DNA of 33,393 bases from an uncultured Clostridia bacterium (GCA_944393265.1 CALXZO010000014.1:1-33393); one strand, 5' to 3'; positions 1-8,670 are shown, counted from the first letter of the stretch. A program made the numbers and translations. Notes: generated by a model not told the origin, from the sequence alone.

Positions 1-102
1 AAAGCTCGACTTTAAATATGAAATTTTTGTTGTTTCATACGGAAAGTGTTTGGTAACATACTTCGTTATTTTTTGATTACTTTCCTATGAAATAAAAAGA
101 AA

Positions 103-132
103 GAAGCTACCAATTACTCAATTGGTAGCTTC
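103..132 (-). terminator. Rho-independent terminator of the DUF4015 gene
   Basis: A perfect 13-bp inverted repeat (103-115 with 120-132) with a 4-nt loop lies just past the stop codon of the leftward gene. Read leftward it is followed by a T-rich run (positions 101 down to about 88). A shorter T run also follows rightward, so it may work in both directions. Confidence 0.85.
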
Positions 133-140
133 TTTGGTTT

Positions 141-1487
141 TTAATATATATTATTTTGACTAGTTACAGCAACTGTATTATGTACAGTTGAATTTTCTGT
201 TATTACAACTTCAGCTAATGCGGAATAACAGTATTTATTATTAGGATCCCATAAACAAAAGTCTTGAATGCCTAAATCATAACCTGCTTGAATTTGTGCT
301 TTTACTTCGTTTACGCCATAAGATAAATAATTACCTGAACCTAGCCATGATGCGGTAAAGTCTTGGTAATATGGTCTTATTGTAGCCATTTTGACGGTTA
401 AGTCTCCGCTAGTATATGATTCATACCTTTCAAATGCATCTTCTAATGCATACTTGATTATAGAATACGGATTTTTATCAGGTCTAGACAAACCATATTC
501 ATTGAAATTGTAATGTGAAGGATATATCATTGGGCAAATTACATCTACAATACTTGCTATTTTAGCAAAATCTTGACCAATATTTTCAAAGTCACCATCA
601 CGTTTAGTTGTAATTGAAAATACATCGGCAGAAACAGCAACGTTATATGGCTCAAGCTCTTGCATGGCTTTTTGTAAAAAAGAATTAATCGCTTGCGATT
701 TGGTATTTGACTTAATATCTACACCATAATCAATTAAACTAATTTTCCCCTCAGATGAAGGAAAACGTATGTAATCAAATTGTATTTCTTGGAAGCCAAG
801 TTCAGCAGCTTCTTTAGCCAACGCTATTGGATATTCCCAAGAGGCTTCATTATAAGGATTCGGCCATGCGTTTCCTCTATAATCTTTCCATACAGTACCA
901 TCACTTTTTTTGTATGATATATCTGCAACCTTTGAAGCATATATAGGATCTTTAAAAGTTACTATACGTCCAATTACATAGATATCATTTTCTTTTAATT
1001 CTTTTATAACATCCTCAATATTTCTAATCATACCTCTAGAAGCCTTTATATCAATAGCAGTTTGGACTTTTGAATTGTAAGAAAGTTGACCGGCTTCGTC
1101 TTTTATATCTAGGACTACAGCATTAAAATTATTTTCTTTTATTGATTTAATCATTGATTGACGTAGTGACGGCGTTCCCATAACCCATCCGGTAGAATAT
1201 ACTGCAGCGACCGTATGAGGAACATATTCTACAGTTGAGTCGACATCTATATCTTTATCACCAGATAATGTTGTTTCTTCAATATCTTGCTCGCCGGAAA
1301 CATCATGATATTCATCGCCGGAAGAAGTATTACCAAGTTCAGAAGTTGAGCCCGATTGTGAATTTAAGGAAAGATTATCGCCAGAAACTTTTAACTTATC
1401 AGTCATGTATATTTTCTCATTAACCCCTAAAAACAAGCCAAGCAAAATAGAAAATGAAACTATTATAATGGTAAGTTTGCTATTCAT
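141..1487 (-). CDS. Putative secreted or anchored glycoside hydrolase (DUF4015 family)
   Basis: This 448-residue protein has an N-terminal hydrophobic segment (residues about 6-23, preceded by a lysine) that should anchor or export it. A low-complexity acidic/serine linker runs to about residue 85, and a TIM-barrel-like domain fills the rest. The domain carries hallmarks of the DUF4015 putative glycosyl hydrolases: a start around STGWVMGTPSLR, then VVLDIKDEAGQLSY, and the motif QFDYIRFPS. Family members are thought to act on cell-surface polysaccharide, but the substrate is not established. The start ATG is supported by GAGGTGATTTT directly upstream. The gene is alone on the left strand, ends at a strong hairpin, and diverges from the ncRNA/sigH side. 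The family call is firm; the activity is inferred. Confidence 0.82.
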   Translation of the reverse strand: MNSKLTIIIVSFSILLGLFLGVNEKIYMTDKLKVSGDNLSLNSQSGSTSELGNTSSGDEYHDVSGEQDIEETTLSGDKDIDVDSTVEYVPHTVAAVYSTGWVMGTPSLRQSMIKSIKENNFNAVVLDIKDEAGQLSYNSKVQTAIDIKASRGMIRNIEDVIKELKENDIYVIGRIVTFKDPIYASKVADISYKKSDGTVWKDYRGNAWPNPYNEASWEYPIALAKEAAELGFQEIQFDYIRFPSSEGKISLIDYGVDIKSNTKSQAINSFLQKAMQELEPYNVAVSADVFSITTKRDGDFENIGQDFAKIASIVDVICPMIYPSHYNFNEYGLSRPDKNPYSIIKYALEDAFERYESYTSGDLTVKMATIRPYYQDFTASWLGSGNYLSYGVNEVKAQIQAGYDLGIQDFCLWDPNNKYCYSALAEVVITENSTVHNTVAVTSQNNIY

Positions 1488-1597
1488 AAAATCACCTCAT
1501 AATCTTTGAAAATATTATATTATACAAGTAAAAAAAATGGAATATTTTAGCGAAAAAAATAATGAATAAATATTCGAAAATTTTACAAAAAATATAA

Positions 1598-1626
1598 TTG
1601 AAAAATAAAATTGCAAATGATATAAT
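1598..1626 (+). promoter_or_regulatory. Sigma-A-type promoter of the candidate ncRNA
   Basis: TTGAAA (1598-1603) and TATAAT (1621-1626) are separated by 17 nt, a near-consensus housekeeping promoter. The predicted start is at about 1633. No gene begins in the next 500 bases, so the transcript would be non-coding or a very long leader. Confidence 0.75.
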
Positions 1627-1632
1627 ACAATA

Positions 1633-2105
1633 GAGTAAAGGGAAACCTTTACATTAGTATTGAGCGGGTTTTAAAATATAAATTCGAGATGTGTAAAAGC
1701 AAGGTATGCTTTGCAGGAAATTGATATATATGCAAATGATAATTATTCCAGAGTGAGTAATACACAAAGGAATGAAATCATTCATTTTGGTAGCAACTTT
1801 GAAAGGCAATATGGTTTTATTCACGGATTGCTGTGAGCGTTTAAATTTTAAAAGGAGAATTATTAAATAAATTTATTCGACTAGACAGTGACAATGGTTT
1901 AAAATAATGAACTAAGAATAAAGAGTATTGTGATTTCAAAGAATATTTTGTTTAGAAAAAAACTAAACAAAGTGCCAAAACGTTATAGGCAATATATCGA
2001 TGGTGGGTATACTAGTATAGTTATACTCATTATAAGGACTTGAAATAAATTAAGAGGCGTTTATTAAAGATGTGAAGGTGCATTTTTGAAAAGCGCCTCT
2101 TTATT
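1633..2105 (+). ncRNA. Candidate structured non-coding RNA, class not recognised
   Basis: This gene-free stretch has a near-consensus promoter in front and a hairpin terminator behind, with no convincing reading frame inside. The first transcribed bases form a 7-bp hairpin closed by a GAAA tetraloop (1635-1652). A helix pairs 1690-1695 with 1761-1766 and encloses the hairpins 1696-1712 and about 1716-1749. Further stems are 1770-1783, 1805-1832, 1950-1968 (6 bp, A-only loop) and 2005-2028 (7 bp). The terminator pairs 2052-2059 with 2094-2101 and is followed by T-rich sequence. I looked for the signatures of tmRNA, RNase P RNA, SRP RNA, T-box, lysine and cobalamin riboswitches and c-di-GMP (GEMM) elements and found none. 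It could be a lineage-specific RNA or two adjacent RNAs. The 3' end is inferred from the terminator. Confidence 0.5.
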
Positions 2106-2110
2106 TAAAT
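2052..2110 (+). terminator. Terminator between the ncRNA and sigH
   Basis: AAGAGGCG (2052-2059) pairs with CGCCTCTT (2094-2101) and runs into T-rich sequence. The loop is long, about 34 nt. It separates the upstream transcript from the sigH promoter at 2127. Confidence 0.65.
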
Positions 2111-2126
2111 ATTTTTTTCTTGAATA

Positions 2127-2156
2127 TTGACTTAATAGCATAAAACCTTGTATAAT
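2127..2156 (+). promoter_or_regulatory. sigH promoter
   Basis: TTGACT (2127-2132) and TATAAT (2151-2156) are 18 nt apart. The -10 box lies inside what would be an upstream extension of the sigH frame starting at 2148. Transcription should begin near 2163, which supports the downstream GTG start at 2190. Confidence 0.75.
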
Positions 2157-2189
2157 ACAAGCTGTAATGCTTTTAGGAGGATTTTATCA

Positions 2190-2840
2190 GTGAATAAGAA
2201 AGTATTGGGCGAAATATCTGTTGAAGCAAATGAAAATGATAAAATAGATAAAAATGATATTAAAAGAATACGAAGCGGAAATACGGCAGTAATTAATGAA
2301 ATAATAGAAAGGTACAAAGCCTTTGTTTATGCAAAAGCAAAGCCATTTTTTATTGTTGGTGCAGAAAAAGAAGATATAGTGCAAGAAGGAATGATAGGAC
2401 TTTTTAAGGCTATTCAAAACTATGACGAGACAAAAGATGTTTCATTTAAAGCATTTGCGGATTTATGTGTTAGAAGACAGATAATGACGGCAATAAAAGC
2501 GGCGACTAGGCAAAAGCACATTCCGCTTAATTCTTATTTATCTCTTAGCAAAAATGCTTTTGACGATGAGAGTGATAAAACTGTAATGGAAGTGCTTGAT
2601 GTAGAGACGGCACCAGATCCGCTTGATACTATAACTATGCAGGAGACATATGAAAAGATAGAAACTAGAATGAATGAAGTTCTTAGTGATTTTGAGCAAA
2701 GGGTTCTAAATGAATATTTAAAGGGATGCTCTTATGCTGAAATTGCAAATTCTTTAGGTTCACATGTAAAGGCAGTAGACAATGCTGTTCAAAGAATAAA
2801 AAAGAAAGTTGATAAATATATTGTTGAAGATAAGATGTAG
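2190..2840 (+). CDS. sigH: RNA polymerase sporulation sigma factor SigH
   Basis: The sigma-30/Spo0H factor directs early-sporulation and transition-state transcription with core RNA polymerase. The 216-residue product matches the family length (about 218). It has the region 2 sequence around DIVQEGMIGLFKAI, the SigH signature TRQKHIPLNSYLSL, and a region 4 helix-turn-helix at YAEIANSLGSHVKAVDNAV. I chose the GTG at 2190 because AGGAGG lies at 2175-2180 with 9-nt spacing, and because the promoter -10 box makes the upstream ATG at 2148 unlikely. The gene has its own promoter and is followed by two tRNA genes. Its presence implies an endospore-forming or recently spore-forming lineage. Confidence 0.95.
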   Translation: MNKKVLGEISVEANENDKIDKNDIKRIRSGNTAVINEIIERYKAFVYAKAKPFFIVGAEKEDIVQEGMIGLFKAIQNYDETKDVSFKAFADLCVRRQIMTAIKAATRQKHIPLNSYLSLSKNAFDDESDKTVMEVLDVETAPDPLDTITMQETYEKIETRMNEVLSDFEQRVLNEYLKGCSYAEIANSLGSHVKAVDNAVQRIKKKVDKYIVEDKM

Positions 2841-2969
2841 TAATTTTCTTATTGCATGACATAATAAAAAGATTGTACAATTCTTTATTTGTAGCTGATT
2901 GATAAGTTTAACTAATAATAGATTTTTTCAATTTAAAAATAAGTTAATTGTTTTTGCATTTTATCATAT

Positions 2970-3045
2970 GCTTCTATAGCTCAGCTGGCAGAGTGCGTCC
3001 TTGGTAAGGACGAGGTCACGGGTTCGACTCCCGTTAGAAGCTCCA
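2970..3045 (+). tRNA. tRNA-Thr (anticodon GGT)
   Basis: A complete cloverleaf is present. The acceptor stem pairs 2970-2976 with 3035-3041, the anticodon stem CGTCC/GGACG holds the 7-nt loop TTGGTAA, and the T-arm contains GGTTCGACTC. CCA is encoded at 3043-3045. The anticodon GGT reads threonine ACC and ACT. Confidence 0.96.
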
Positions 3046-3137
3046 AGAATAGAAAAAGTAGCAATTAAGTTTATATATTTTGATAATCAGAAAATTAATT
3101 TATGTATAGTTATAATATATTATTTAATTGCTTTTAC

Positions 3138-3211
3138 GCAGGTGTGATTTAGTGGTAGAATGTAACCTTCCCAAGGTTGATGTGTGGGTTCGATTCCCAT
3201 CACCTGCTCCA
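3138..3211 (+). tRNA. tRNA-Gly (anticodon CCC)
   Basis: A complete cloverleaf is present. The acceptor stem pairs 3138-3144 with 3201-3207, the anticodon stem TAACC/GGTTG holds the normal 7-nt loop TTCCCAA, and the T-arm starts at 3184. CCA is encoded at 3209-3211. The anticodon CCC reads glycine GGG. It matters for the CGG observation because the loop is not expanded, so this tRNA is not an obvious four-base decoder. Confidence 0.95.
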
Positions 3212-3220
3212 TGAGCAAAG

Positions 3221-3262
3221 AACCGTATAATTCGTTTGTATAGCGAGTTGTGCGGTTTTTTT
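3221..3262 (+). terminator. Terminator after the tRNA genes
   Basis: AACCGTATAATTCG (3221-3234) pairs over 14 positions, with a few G-U pairs, with the arm at about 3244-3257. A run of T follows. It is a classic intrinsic terminator placed 9 nt after tRNA-Gly. Confidence 0.9.
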
Positions 3263-3430
3263 GTATCTAAAAGAATATAATGAGAAATAAAACGCTACAA
3301 AAGTGTGAGAAATTAAAGAAAATATATAGTATTTTTAATATTCATTTGTAATACAAAGTTGTTAATTTAAGAGTGTCAAATTAAGTTGAGAAAATTAAAT
3401 ATAAATATTAATGTTTATATTTGTATTTTC

Positions 3431-3462
3431 TTGATTTTATTTGTTCTTTTATATATTATAAT
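3431..3462 (+). promoter_or_regulatory. Weak candidate promoter of the GH18 gene
   Basis: TTGATT (3431-3436) and TATAAT (3457-3462) lie 20 nt apart, longer than optimal. The -10 box is good, but the -35 assignment is doubtful. The remaining intergenic sequence (3263-3430) is AT-rich and shows nothing else I can name. Confidence 0.35.
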
Positions 3463-3499
3463 TAGTATGTGAAACATAAGGAGAAAGGATTTTGAATAA

Positions 3500-5188
3500 A
3501 TGAAAAATAGAGTGATATTAAAGATTATAACAGTAATGATTTTTTTCTTAATAGCATATGCTATATGTGAGTTAACCCCATATTACATTCCCAAAATTAA
3601 ATATGCAGAAGATGAAATAAGAGTCGTGATGAATGATGCTGAAATTACTAAACAATTGCCTGATGAGGCCATTGTAATTGGTGGGAGAGTACTTATGTCG
3701 TTAGATACGATTCATAAGTATATTGACAAATATGCATATTTTGATGAACGTTATAACACATTAATTTTTTCAAATAATGTATCATTAGTAAAAATGCCTA
3801 TTGATAATTGTGATATTTTAATTAATGGCAAAACAGTAACAGTTGAAGTGCCTGCACAAGTAATTCATGATGATATATATGTTCCAATACAAGACATTGT
3901 TCAAATATATGGAAAGTCTATAGTTTATAATAAAAAGGTTATCATAACAGATGATGATGCTAAATATTATTCTATTATGGCTGATAATAAAATTCATATA
4001 AAAGGTTATAAAAAAGAATTTTGCATAACTACCGATATTGTAGAAAAAGGTGAAGTACTAGAGGTGTTTGACGAATTTGAACAAAAATCAGATGATGATT
4101 ATTTATGGGTAAGATCAAGTGATGGTAGTTTGGGATATGTGAAAAAGTCGAATATTAAGGTAAAAGAAGTATTATCAAAGCCTACTTTGGTGTTGGATGA
4201 AAATAATGATAATCAAATGATTTCACTAGTATGGGAGTATGCCGAAAATTATACGCCTAATCGAAGTGCTGAACAAAAAATAGATGGATTAGATATAGTT
4301 GCACCAACATGGTTATATGTAAAAAATGTAAATGGTGACATTAAAAGTACAATCAATGAGTCATACATTTCGTGGGCTAGAGGTGTTGGATATGAAATTT
4401 GGCCTACAATAAAAAATGATTTAATAGAAAAAAATGGCAGTGATACAAGACTTGATTCAACGTCAAAATTGCTAAATGATATGCATAATCGTCAAAACTT
4501 TATAGATAATTTAGTAGAAATTGTGAGCCAATATAATTTTTCTGGAATAAATATGGATTTTGAGAATATGTATGAAACAGACAAAGAAGAGTATGCGGAA
4601 CTAATTAGAGAGTTGGCTGTTACTTTAAGAAATCGCGGAATAATCACATCAGTTTGTGTAAATGTTCCTGATGGAAGTCCGACGTGGTCGCTATGTTTTG
4701 ATAGTAAAGCAATTTCTGATGCGGCAGATTATATTATGGTAATGACATATGATCAATATACGTTGGATGATTCTGGACGTGAAATTCCAGGACCTGTTGC
4801 GGGCTTAGATTGGGTAGAACTTAATTTAAAAAAGATGATTGAACGTGATGGCATAGAAAGCGAGAAGTTATTTTTAGGAGTACCGTTTTATTCTAGATTT
4901 TGGAGAGAAAGAAATGGAACTATAAAAAATAAAAGTAGTATTTATATGGAGGGGGCAAAAAAATATATGAACAATAATTCACAAAATGTGGAGTGGCTAG
5001 AAGATGAAGGTCAGTATTATGTTGAATATAAAGATGGCAATGATACAATAAAAATATGGGTTGAGGATGAAAATTCTTTGCGTGAAAAGTTGAAGCTTGT
5101 AGATAAATATAATCTTGCTGGCGTTGCTGCGTGGCGTAGAGGGCAGGAGACTAGTGAGGTTTGGGAAGTTATTGAAGAGGCTAGATGA
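3500..5188 (+). CDS. Secreted/anchored SH3-domain GH18 family glycoside hydrolase
   Basis: This 562-residue protein has an N-terminal membrane anchor or signal (residues about 6-23). A copper-amine-oxidase-N-like beta domain follows (about 38-150), with repeated VPIQDIV-type strands. An SH3b-like domain spans about 155-220, and a glycosyl hydrolase family 18 barrel runs from about 235 to the end. The GH18 active-site strand is visible as SGINMDFENM, with D353 and the probable catalytic acid E355. Related clostridial and Bacillus proteins cleave cell-wall or chitin-like polymers and often act in spore or cell-wall remodelling; the substrate here is inferred. The ATG is preceded by GGAGAAAGG. 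It follows the tRNA terminator, and the next gene starts 57 nt later. Confidence 0.87.
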   Translation: MKNRVILKIITVMIFFLIAYAICELTPYYIPKIKYAEDEIRVVMNDAEITKQLPDEAIVIGGRVLMSLDTIHKYIDKYAYFDERYNTLIFSNNVSLVKMPIDNCDILINGKTVTVEVPAQVIHDDIYVPIQDIVQIYGKSIVYNKKVIITDDDAKYYSIMADNKIHIKGYKKEFCITTDIVEKGEVLEVFDEFEQKSDDDYLWVRSSDGSLGYVKKSNIKVKEVLSKPTLVLDENNDNQMISLVWEYAENYTPNRSAEQKIDGLDIVAPTWLYVKNVNGDIKSTINESYISWARGVGYEIWPTIKNDLIEKNGSDTRLDSTSKLLNDMHNRQNFIDNLVEIVSQYNFSGINMDFENMYETDKEEYAELIRELAVTLRNRGIITSVCVNVPDGSPTWSLCFDSKAISDAADYIMVMTYDQYTLDDSGREIPGPVAGLDWVELNLKKMIERDGIESEKLFLGVPFYSRFWRERNGTIKNKSSIYMEGAKKYMNNNSQNVEWLEDEGQYYVEYKDGNDTIKIWVEDENSLREKLKLVDKYNLAGVAAWRRGQETSEVWEVIEEAR

Positions 5189-5245
5189 AAAGTATATGAT
5201 TCTTAGAGATTGTTAGGAGTACTAGTTTTGCATGGAGGTGATAAT

Positions 5246-6109
5246 ATGCTTTACGCACTTATCGATTGTGCACCTACAAAAGGTTTTAACAGGATTTCGG
5301 CTGAAGAGATTTTAGGTGAAGTTAAAGTTATTATCCCTAAATTTAAAGAAAAAAATACTAGAAAGATTGCGAAAAAAGTAATAAAAAAAATATCAAATTA
5401 TAATGTCCAAAATGTGGTGCTGGGAGAGAAATTAGAAAATAATGCAGAGTTTTGCAAAACGCTAGAAGAAAACAAAAAATATATTATAACAGGGAGAAAT
5501 ATAAGTAAGGTTGTAACTTTTAAAATTATAGATGAAATTTGTAGATATACATCTTTTCCAAAGGAAAAGATGAATGTAGTTTTGTTAATGAATGAATATA
5601 GTCTTGAAAATATTGAACTTATTGAGTTAATTGCTTCTGAAGTTAAGCAACTAAATGTAGTGTCTAGGAATTATTCTAAATATGAGAAGGCTGCGAACAG
5701 ACTTTTTATGCAGTTTGGATATGTTGTAAAACTTTTTGATAGTGAAAAAAAGAACGAATTTAAAAGGATTAACATTGTAGTAAATTTAGATTTTAAGGAA
5801 GAAGCTTTTGAAAATATTAACTTTAACAAAAATAGTATTATTATTTCATTAAATGAAAAAATATCTAAAATCAAAAATGGATTTTCAGGAATAATAGTGA
5901 ATGATATTGATATAATTGGAAAAGAAAAAAGTACAATTAATTGTAGAGGAATTGCATTATGTGAAGCTCAAATATATAGGCCACTCCGAAATTTAAAAGA
6001 TAACGGAAGAATATTTAATTTAGAAAAATATATAATTAACGGGTATATCGGAAAAAGAGGGAAAATTACGGTTGAAGAATTTGAAAAAATAGGGAAAAAT
6101 TTCACTTGA
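5246..6109 (+). CDS. Conserved-looking hypothetical protein with Rossmann-like pattern
   Basis: I do not recognise this 287-residue protein. The start ATG at 5246 is chosen because GGAGGTGAT sits directly in front; an upstream in-frame start lacks such a site. It has no signal peptide or membrane segment and is lysine- and isoleucine-rich. The middle shows alternating strands and helices (NVVLLMNEYS, then LNVVSRNYSKYEKAANRLF, then INIVVNLD and SIIISLNEKI) that look like a nucleotide- or NAD-binding fold in the style of shikimate dehydrogenase or glutamyl-tRNA reductase, but no GxGxxG loop is visible. A C-terminal segment contains NCRGIALCEAQIYRPL. It lies between the GH18 gene and greA, and the greA promoter overlaps its stop codon. 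No function is assigned. Confidence 0.75.
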   Translation: MLYALIDCAPTKGFNRISAEEILGEVKVIIPKFKEKNTRKIAKKVIKKISNYNVQNVVLGEKLENNAEFCKTLEENKKYIITGRNISKVVTFKIIDEICRYTSFPKEKMNVVLLMNEYSLENIELIELIASEVKQLNVVSRNYSKYEKAANRLFMQFGYVVKLFDSEKKNEFKRINIVVNLDFKEEAFENINFNKNSIIISLNEKISKIKNGFSGIIVNDIDIIGKEKSTINCRGIALCEAQIYRPLRNLKDNGRIFNLEKYIINGYIGKRGKITVEEFEKIGKNFT

Positions 6110-6134
6110 CAAATAAAAAGCAAATGTTTAATAT
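6106..6134 (+). promoter_or_regulatory. greA promoter
   Basis: TTGACA (6106-6111) and TAATAT (6129-6134) are separated by 17 nt. The -35 box overlaps the stop codon of the preceding gene (6107-6109), so greA can be transcribed on its own. Confidence 0.8.
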
Positions 6135-6195
6135 ATATTCATTGTAGGGTAGACTACGAATGAATTAACACTTACGATGAGGAAGGGATGATTGT

Positions 6196-6672
6196 ATGCC
6201 ACAAAAAGAAACACTAGTAACATATGAAGGATTAAAAAAGCTTGAAGAGGAGCTTGAATATTTAAAAACAGAGAAAAGAAAGGAAGTTGCCGAGAGAATA
6301 AAGGTTGCTTTAGGTTTTGGAGATTTATCAGAAAATTCAGAATATGATGAAGCCAAAAATGAACAAGCGCAAGTTGAGATGAGAATAATTGATTTAGAAA
6401 ACAAATTAAAGAATGCAAAACTAATTGATGAAGATGAGATAGATACAAAAACAGTTCAAGTTGGCAATATAGTTCAAGTTTTAGATTTGGAATATGATGA
6501 AAAAGTAGAATATACAATAGTTGGCTCAACAGAGGTAGATATTACAGAAAATAAGATTTCTAATGAATCACCAATAGGTAGAGCTTTACTAGGAAAAAAG
6601 AAAAATGAAGTTGTTGATGTAGATACTCCAGGAGGAATGATACAACTTAAGGTTTTAAAAATAACAAAGTAG
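6196..6672 (+). CDS. greA: Transcription elongation factor GreA
   Basis: GreA enters the secondary channel of backtracked RNA polymerase and stimulates cleavage of the nascent RNA so elongation can resume. The 158-residue length is typical. The N-terminal coiled coil (residues about 5-75) carries the family motif [13 protein letters not shown], whose acidic tip residues act at the polymerase active site. The C-terminal FKBP-like domain includes [11 protein letters not shown]. The ribosome binding site is GAGGAAGGGATGA upstream of the ATG. The gene has its own promoter and ends at a hairpin, so it is probably monocistronic. Confidence 0.97.
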   Translation: MPQKETLVTYEGLKKLEEELEYLKTEKRKEVAERIKVALGFGDLSENSEYDEAKNEQAQVEMRIIDLENKLKNAKLIDEDEIDTKTVQVGNIVQVLDLEYDEKVEYTIVGSTEVDITENKISNESPIGRALLGKKKNEVVDVDTPGGMIQLKVLKITK

Positions 6673-6724
6673 ATTCATAGAAGATATTTTGTTAATACTA
6701 ATGCGTATATATTGCATTATTTCT

Positions 6725-6755
6725 AAAAAGTGACTTTTTAAAAGGTCACTTTTTT
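6725..6755 (+). terminator. greA terminator
   Basis: AAAAAGTGAC (6725-6734) pairs with GTCACTTTTT (6745-6754) around a 10-nt loop, ending in a T run. It lies 50 nt after the greA stop. Confidence 0.88.
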
Positions 6756-6959
6756 AGACATTGAAACGGAGTTTTTGTTTGTACTATTTGAAGTTACTGC
6801 CAAGAGACAGATTGCTTTTAAGAAATATGTTACAAATTTAAACATAAATAAAGAAAAGTCTGACGAAATAATTAATGATAGACTAACATAAATTTCCATA
6901 TGTTTTTAACGCTATTTTGTATTCTACAACTATGCAGACAAAAACTCAGTCCATGTCTA
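6755..6959 (+). repeat. Inverted-repeat element, copy A (family shared with 30200-30305)
   Basis: The left arm (6755-6786) and right arm (about 6930-6959) are imperfect inverted repeats. Both contain TAGACAT at the outer edge and GAGTTTTTGT inside it. The right arm, reverse-complemented, closely matches the left arm of the second copy at 30200 (TAGACATGG, then GAGTTTTT, then TCT). The inside is AT-rich, with an open stretch of about 50 codons ending at 6891 but no good start codon. The element sits between the greA terminator and the lysS promoter. It resembles small REP- or MITE-like intergenic repeats; no target-site duplication was clear. Confidence 0.5.
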
Positions 6960-6979
6960 CCGTGTCTAAAAATAAAGCA

Positions 6980-7008
6980 TTGTGCCTATAATATTTTTAT
7001 GATATAAT
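6980..7008 (+). promoter_or_regulatory. lysS promoter
   Basis: TTGTGC (6980-6985) and TATAAT (7003-7008) are separated by 17 nt. It begins about 20 nt after the end of repeat copy A. No T-box or riboswitch is visible in the short leader. Confidence 0.7.
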
Positions 7009-7074
7009 TCAAAAACGAGTGTAGAAACATTTTGATGTTGATAGCTTTACTATGTAATGAAAGGGGAAAGATTT

Positions 7075-8589
7075 ATGAACGAAGAAAATAACATGAATCA
7101 AAGTATTGAACAAGAAGATTTAAATGAATTGATGAAAGTAAGGATAGCGAAACTTGAAGAGCTACAAAAGAAAGGAAAAGACCCATTTCAAATTGTTAAA
7201 TTTGATAACAAAGACAATAGTAAAGATATAAAAGAAAAATTCGTTGACCCGGTAGAGGGAGAAGAAACGGAGCCAATGGAAGTAAAAATGGCTGGAAGAC
7301 TTATGGGAAAGAGAGGTCATGGAAAAGCAACATTTTGTGATTTACAGGACATGTATGGAAGAATCCAAATATATGTTAAGTTAGATGAGGTTGGAGAAGA
7401 GTCATATGAAGAATTTAAGAAGTATGATATTGGAGACATTATAGGTATTTTGGGGACTGTTTTTAAAACGCATATGGGAGAAGTTTCTGTTAAAGTCAAA
7501 GAAATTACACTTTTGTCTAAGTCTTTAAGACCGCTTCCAGAAAAATTTCATGGCTTAAAAGATATGGATCTTAGATATAGACAAAGATATGTTGATCTGA
7601 TAGTAAATAACGAAGTCAAAGATGTTTTTGTTACGAGAAGTAAAATAATAAAAGGAATTCGTAAGTATTTAGATGACCGTGGATATCTTGAAGTAGATAC
7701 ACCTATACTAAATACTATTGCTGGTGGTGCTGCGGCAAGGCCATTTGTTACTCATCATAATACATTAGATATGGATATGTATTTGAGAATTGCTAATGAA
7801 TTATATCTAAAAAGATTAATTGTTGGTGGTTTTGATAAAGTATATGAGATGGGCAGAATGTTTAGAAATGAAGGGATGGACATAAAGCATAATCCTGAAT
7901 TTACAAGCATTGAACTTTATGCTGCTTATGAGGATTATCACGATATGATGGATATTATGGAAGGGCTTGTTTCCACACTTGCAAAAGATATTTGCGGGAC
8001 TACGAAAATTGATTATCAAGGAACAGAAATTGATTTGGCTCCTGGTTGGAAAAGAATAACGATGATTGATGCTATAAAAGAAGTTACTGGTGCTGATTTT
8101 AATAAAGCAAATACAGATGAAGAAGCTAGAGCACTTGCAAAAAGTCTTGGAATCCAGCTAGAAGGTGAACCAGATAGAGGGCATGTTATAAATTTAGTGT
8201 TCGAGGAAAAAGTAGAAGAAACCCTAATTCAGCCTACATTTATCATGGATTATCCTGTAGAAGTTTCTCCGCTTACTAAAAAGAAACCTTCTGATCCTAG
8301 ATTAGTTGAAAGGTTTGAGGCGTTCATTGGCGGTAGAGAATATGGTAATGCTTATTCTGAACTTAATGATCCTATTGACCAAAAAGAAAGATTTATGGCT
8401 CAAATGGCTGAAAGAGAAGCAGGTAATGAAGAGGCAAACGAAATAGACAACGATTTTATTCAAGCAATTGAATATGGTATGCCTCCGACAGGTGGATTAG
8501 GGATAGGAGTAGATAGGCTAATAATGTTGCTTACAAATAGTTATTCTATAAGGGATGTGCTTCTTTTCCCGACAATGAAGCCCCTTTAA
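7075..8589 (+). CDS. lysS: Lysyl-tRNA synthetase, class II
   Basis: This enzyme charges tRNA-Lys with lysine using ATP. The 504-residue protein has the N-terminal OB-fold anticodon-binding domain (about 60-165, with [15 protein letters not shown]) and a class II catalytic domain. Motif 2 is seen around [18 protein letters not shown] and motif 3 as [13 protein letters not shown]. The C terminus stops right after LLFPTMKP, as in typical bacterial enzymes. I chose the ATG at 7075 because AAGGGGA lies at the right distance; an in-frame ATG at 7057 would place that site inside the gene. It is a single-gene unit with its own promoter and a downstream hairpin. Confidence 0.97.
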   Translation: MNEENNMNQSIEQEDLNELMKVRIAKLEELQKKGKDPFQIVKFDNKDNSKDIKEKFVDPVEGEETEPMEVKMAGRLMGKRGHGKATFCDLQDMYGRIQIYVKLDEVGEESYEEFKKYDIGDIIGILGTVFKTHMGEVSVKVKEITLLSKSLRPLPEKFHGLKDMDLRYRQRYVDLIVNNEVKDVFVTRSKIIKGIRKYLDDRGYLEVDTPILNTIAGGAAARPFVTHHNTLDMDMYLRIANELYLKRLIVGGFDKVYEMGRMFRNEGMDIKHNPEFTSIELYAAYEDYHDMMDIMEGLVSTLAKDICGTTKIDYQGTEIDLAPGWKRITMIDAIKEVTGADFNKANTDEEARALAKSLGIQLEGEPDRGHVINLVFEEKVEETLIQPTFIMDYPVEVSPLTKKKPSDPRLVERFEAFIGGREYGNAYSELNDPIDQKERFMAQMAEREAGNEEANEIDNDFIQAIEYGMPPTGGLGIGVDRLIMLLTNSYSIRDVLLFPTMKPL

Positions 8590-8621
8590 TTTATAAAAAA
8601 TCAATTTGATATTAAATTTCA

Positions 8622-8670
8622 TGAGGACCGCTCACAGTACAAGTAGTGTGGATAAGGTGGTCCTCAATTT
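8622..8670 (+). terminator. Probable lysS terminator
   Basis: TGAGGACC (8622-8629) pairs with GGTCCTCA (8659-8666) around a 29-nt loop. AT-rich sequence follows, with only a weak T run. The stem is strong and the placement is right. Confidence 0.6.

Noticed and set aside
1633-2105. tmRNA, in view of codons GCA AAT GAT AAT TAT inside the RNA
   Set aside because: There is no tag ending in AA plus stop, no GGGG...CCA tRNA-like ends and no T-arm, so the resemblance is chance.
2148-2189. Longer SigH starting at ATG 2148
   Set aside because: This stretch contains the promoter -10 box and lacks a ribosome binding site; AGGAGG points to GTG 2190.
3138-3211. tRNA-Gly(CCC) as the four-base reader of CGGN
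   Set aside because: Its anticodon loop has the normal 7 nt and reads GGG. Nothing in it suggests four-base pairing, though it could enter the +1 frame at the tsaD site.
6128-6529. 133-codon leftward frame opposite greA
   Set aside because: It is leucine/histidine-rich shadow sequence of the GreA coiled coil.
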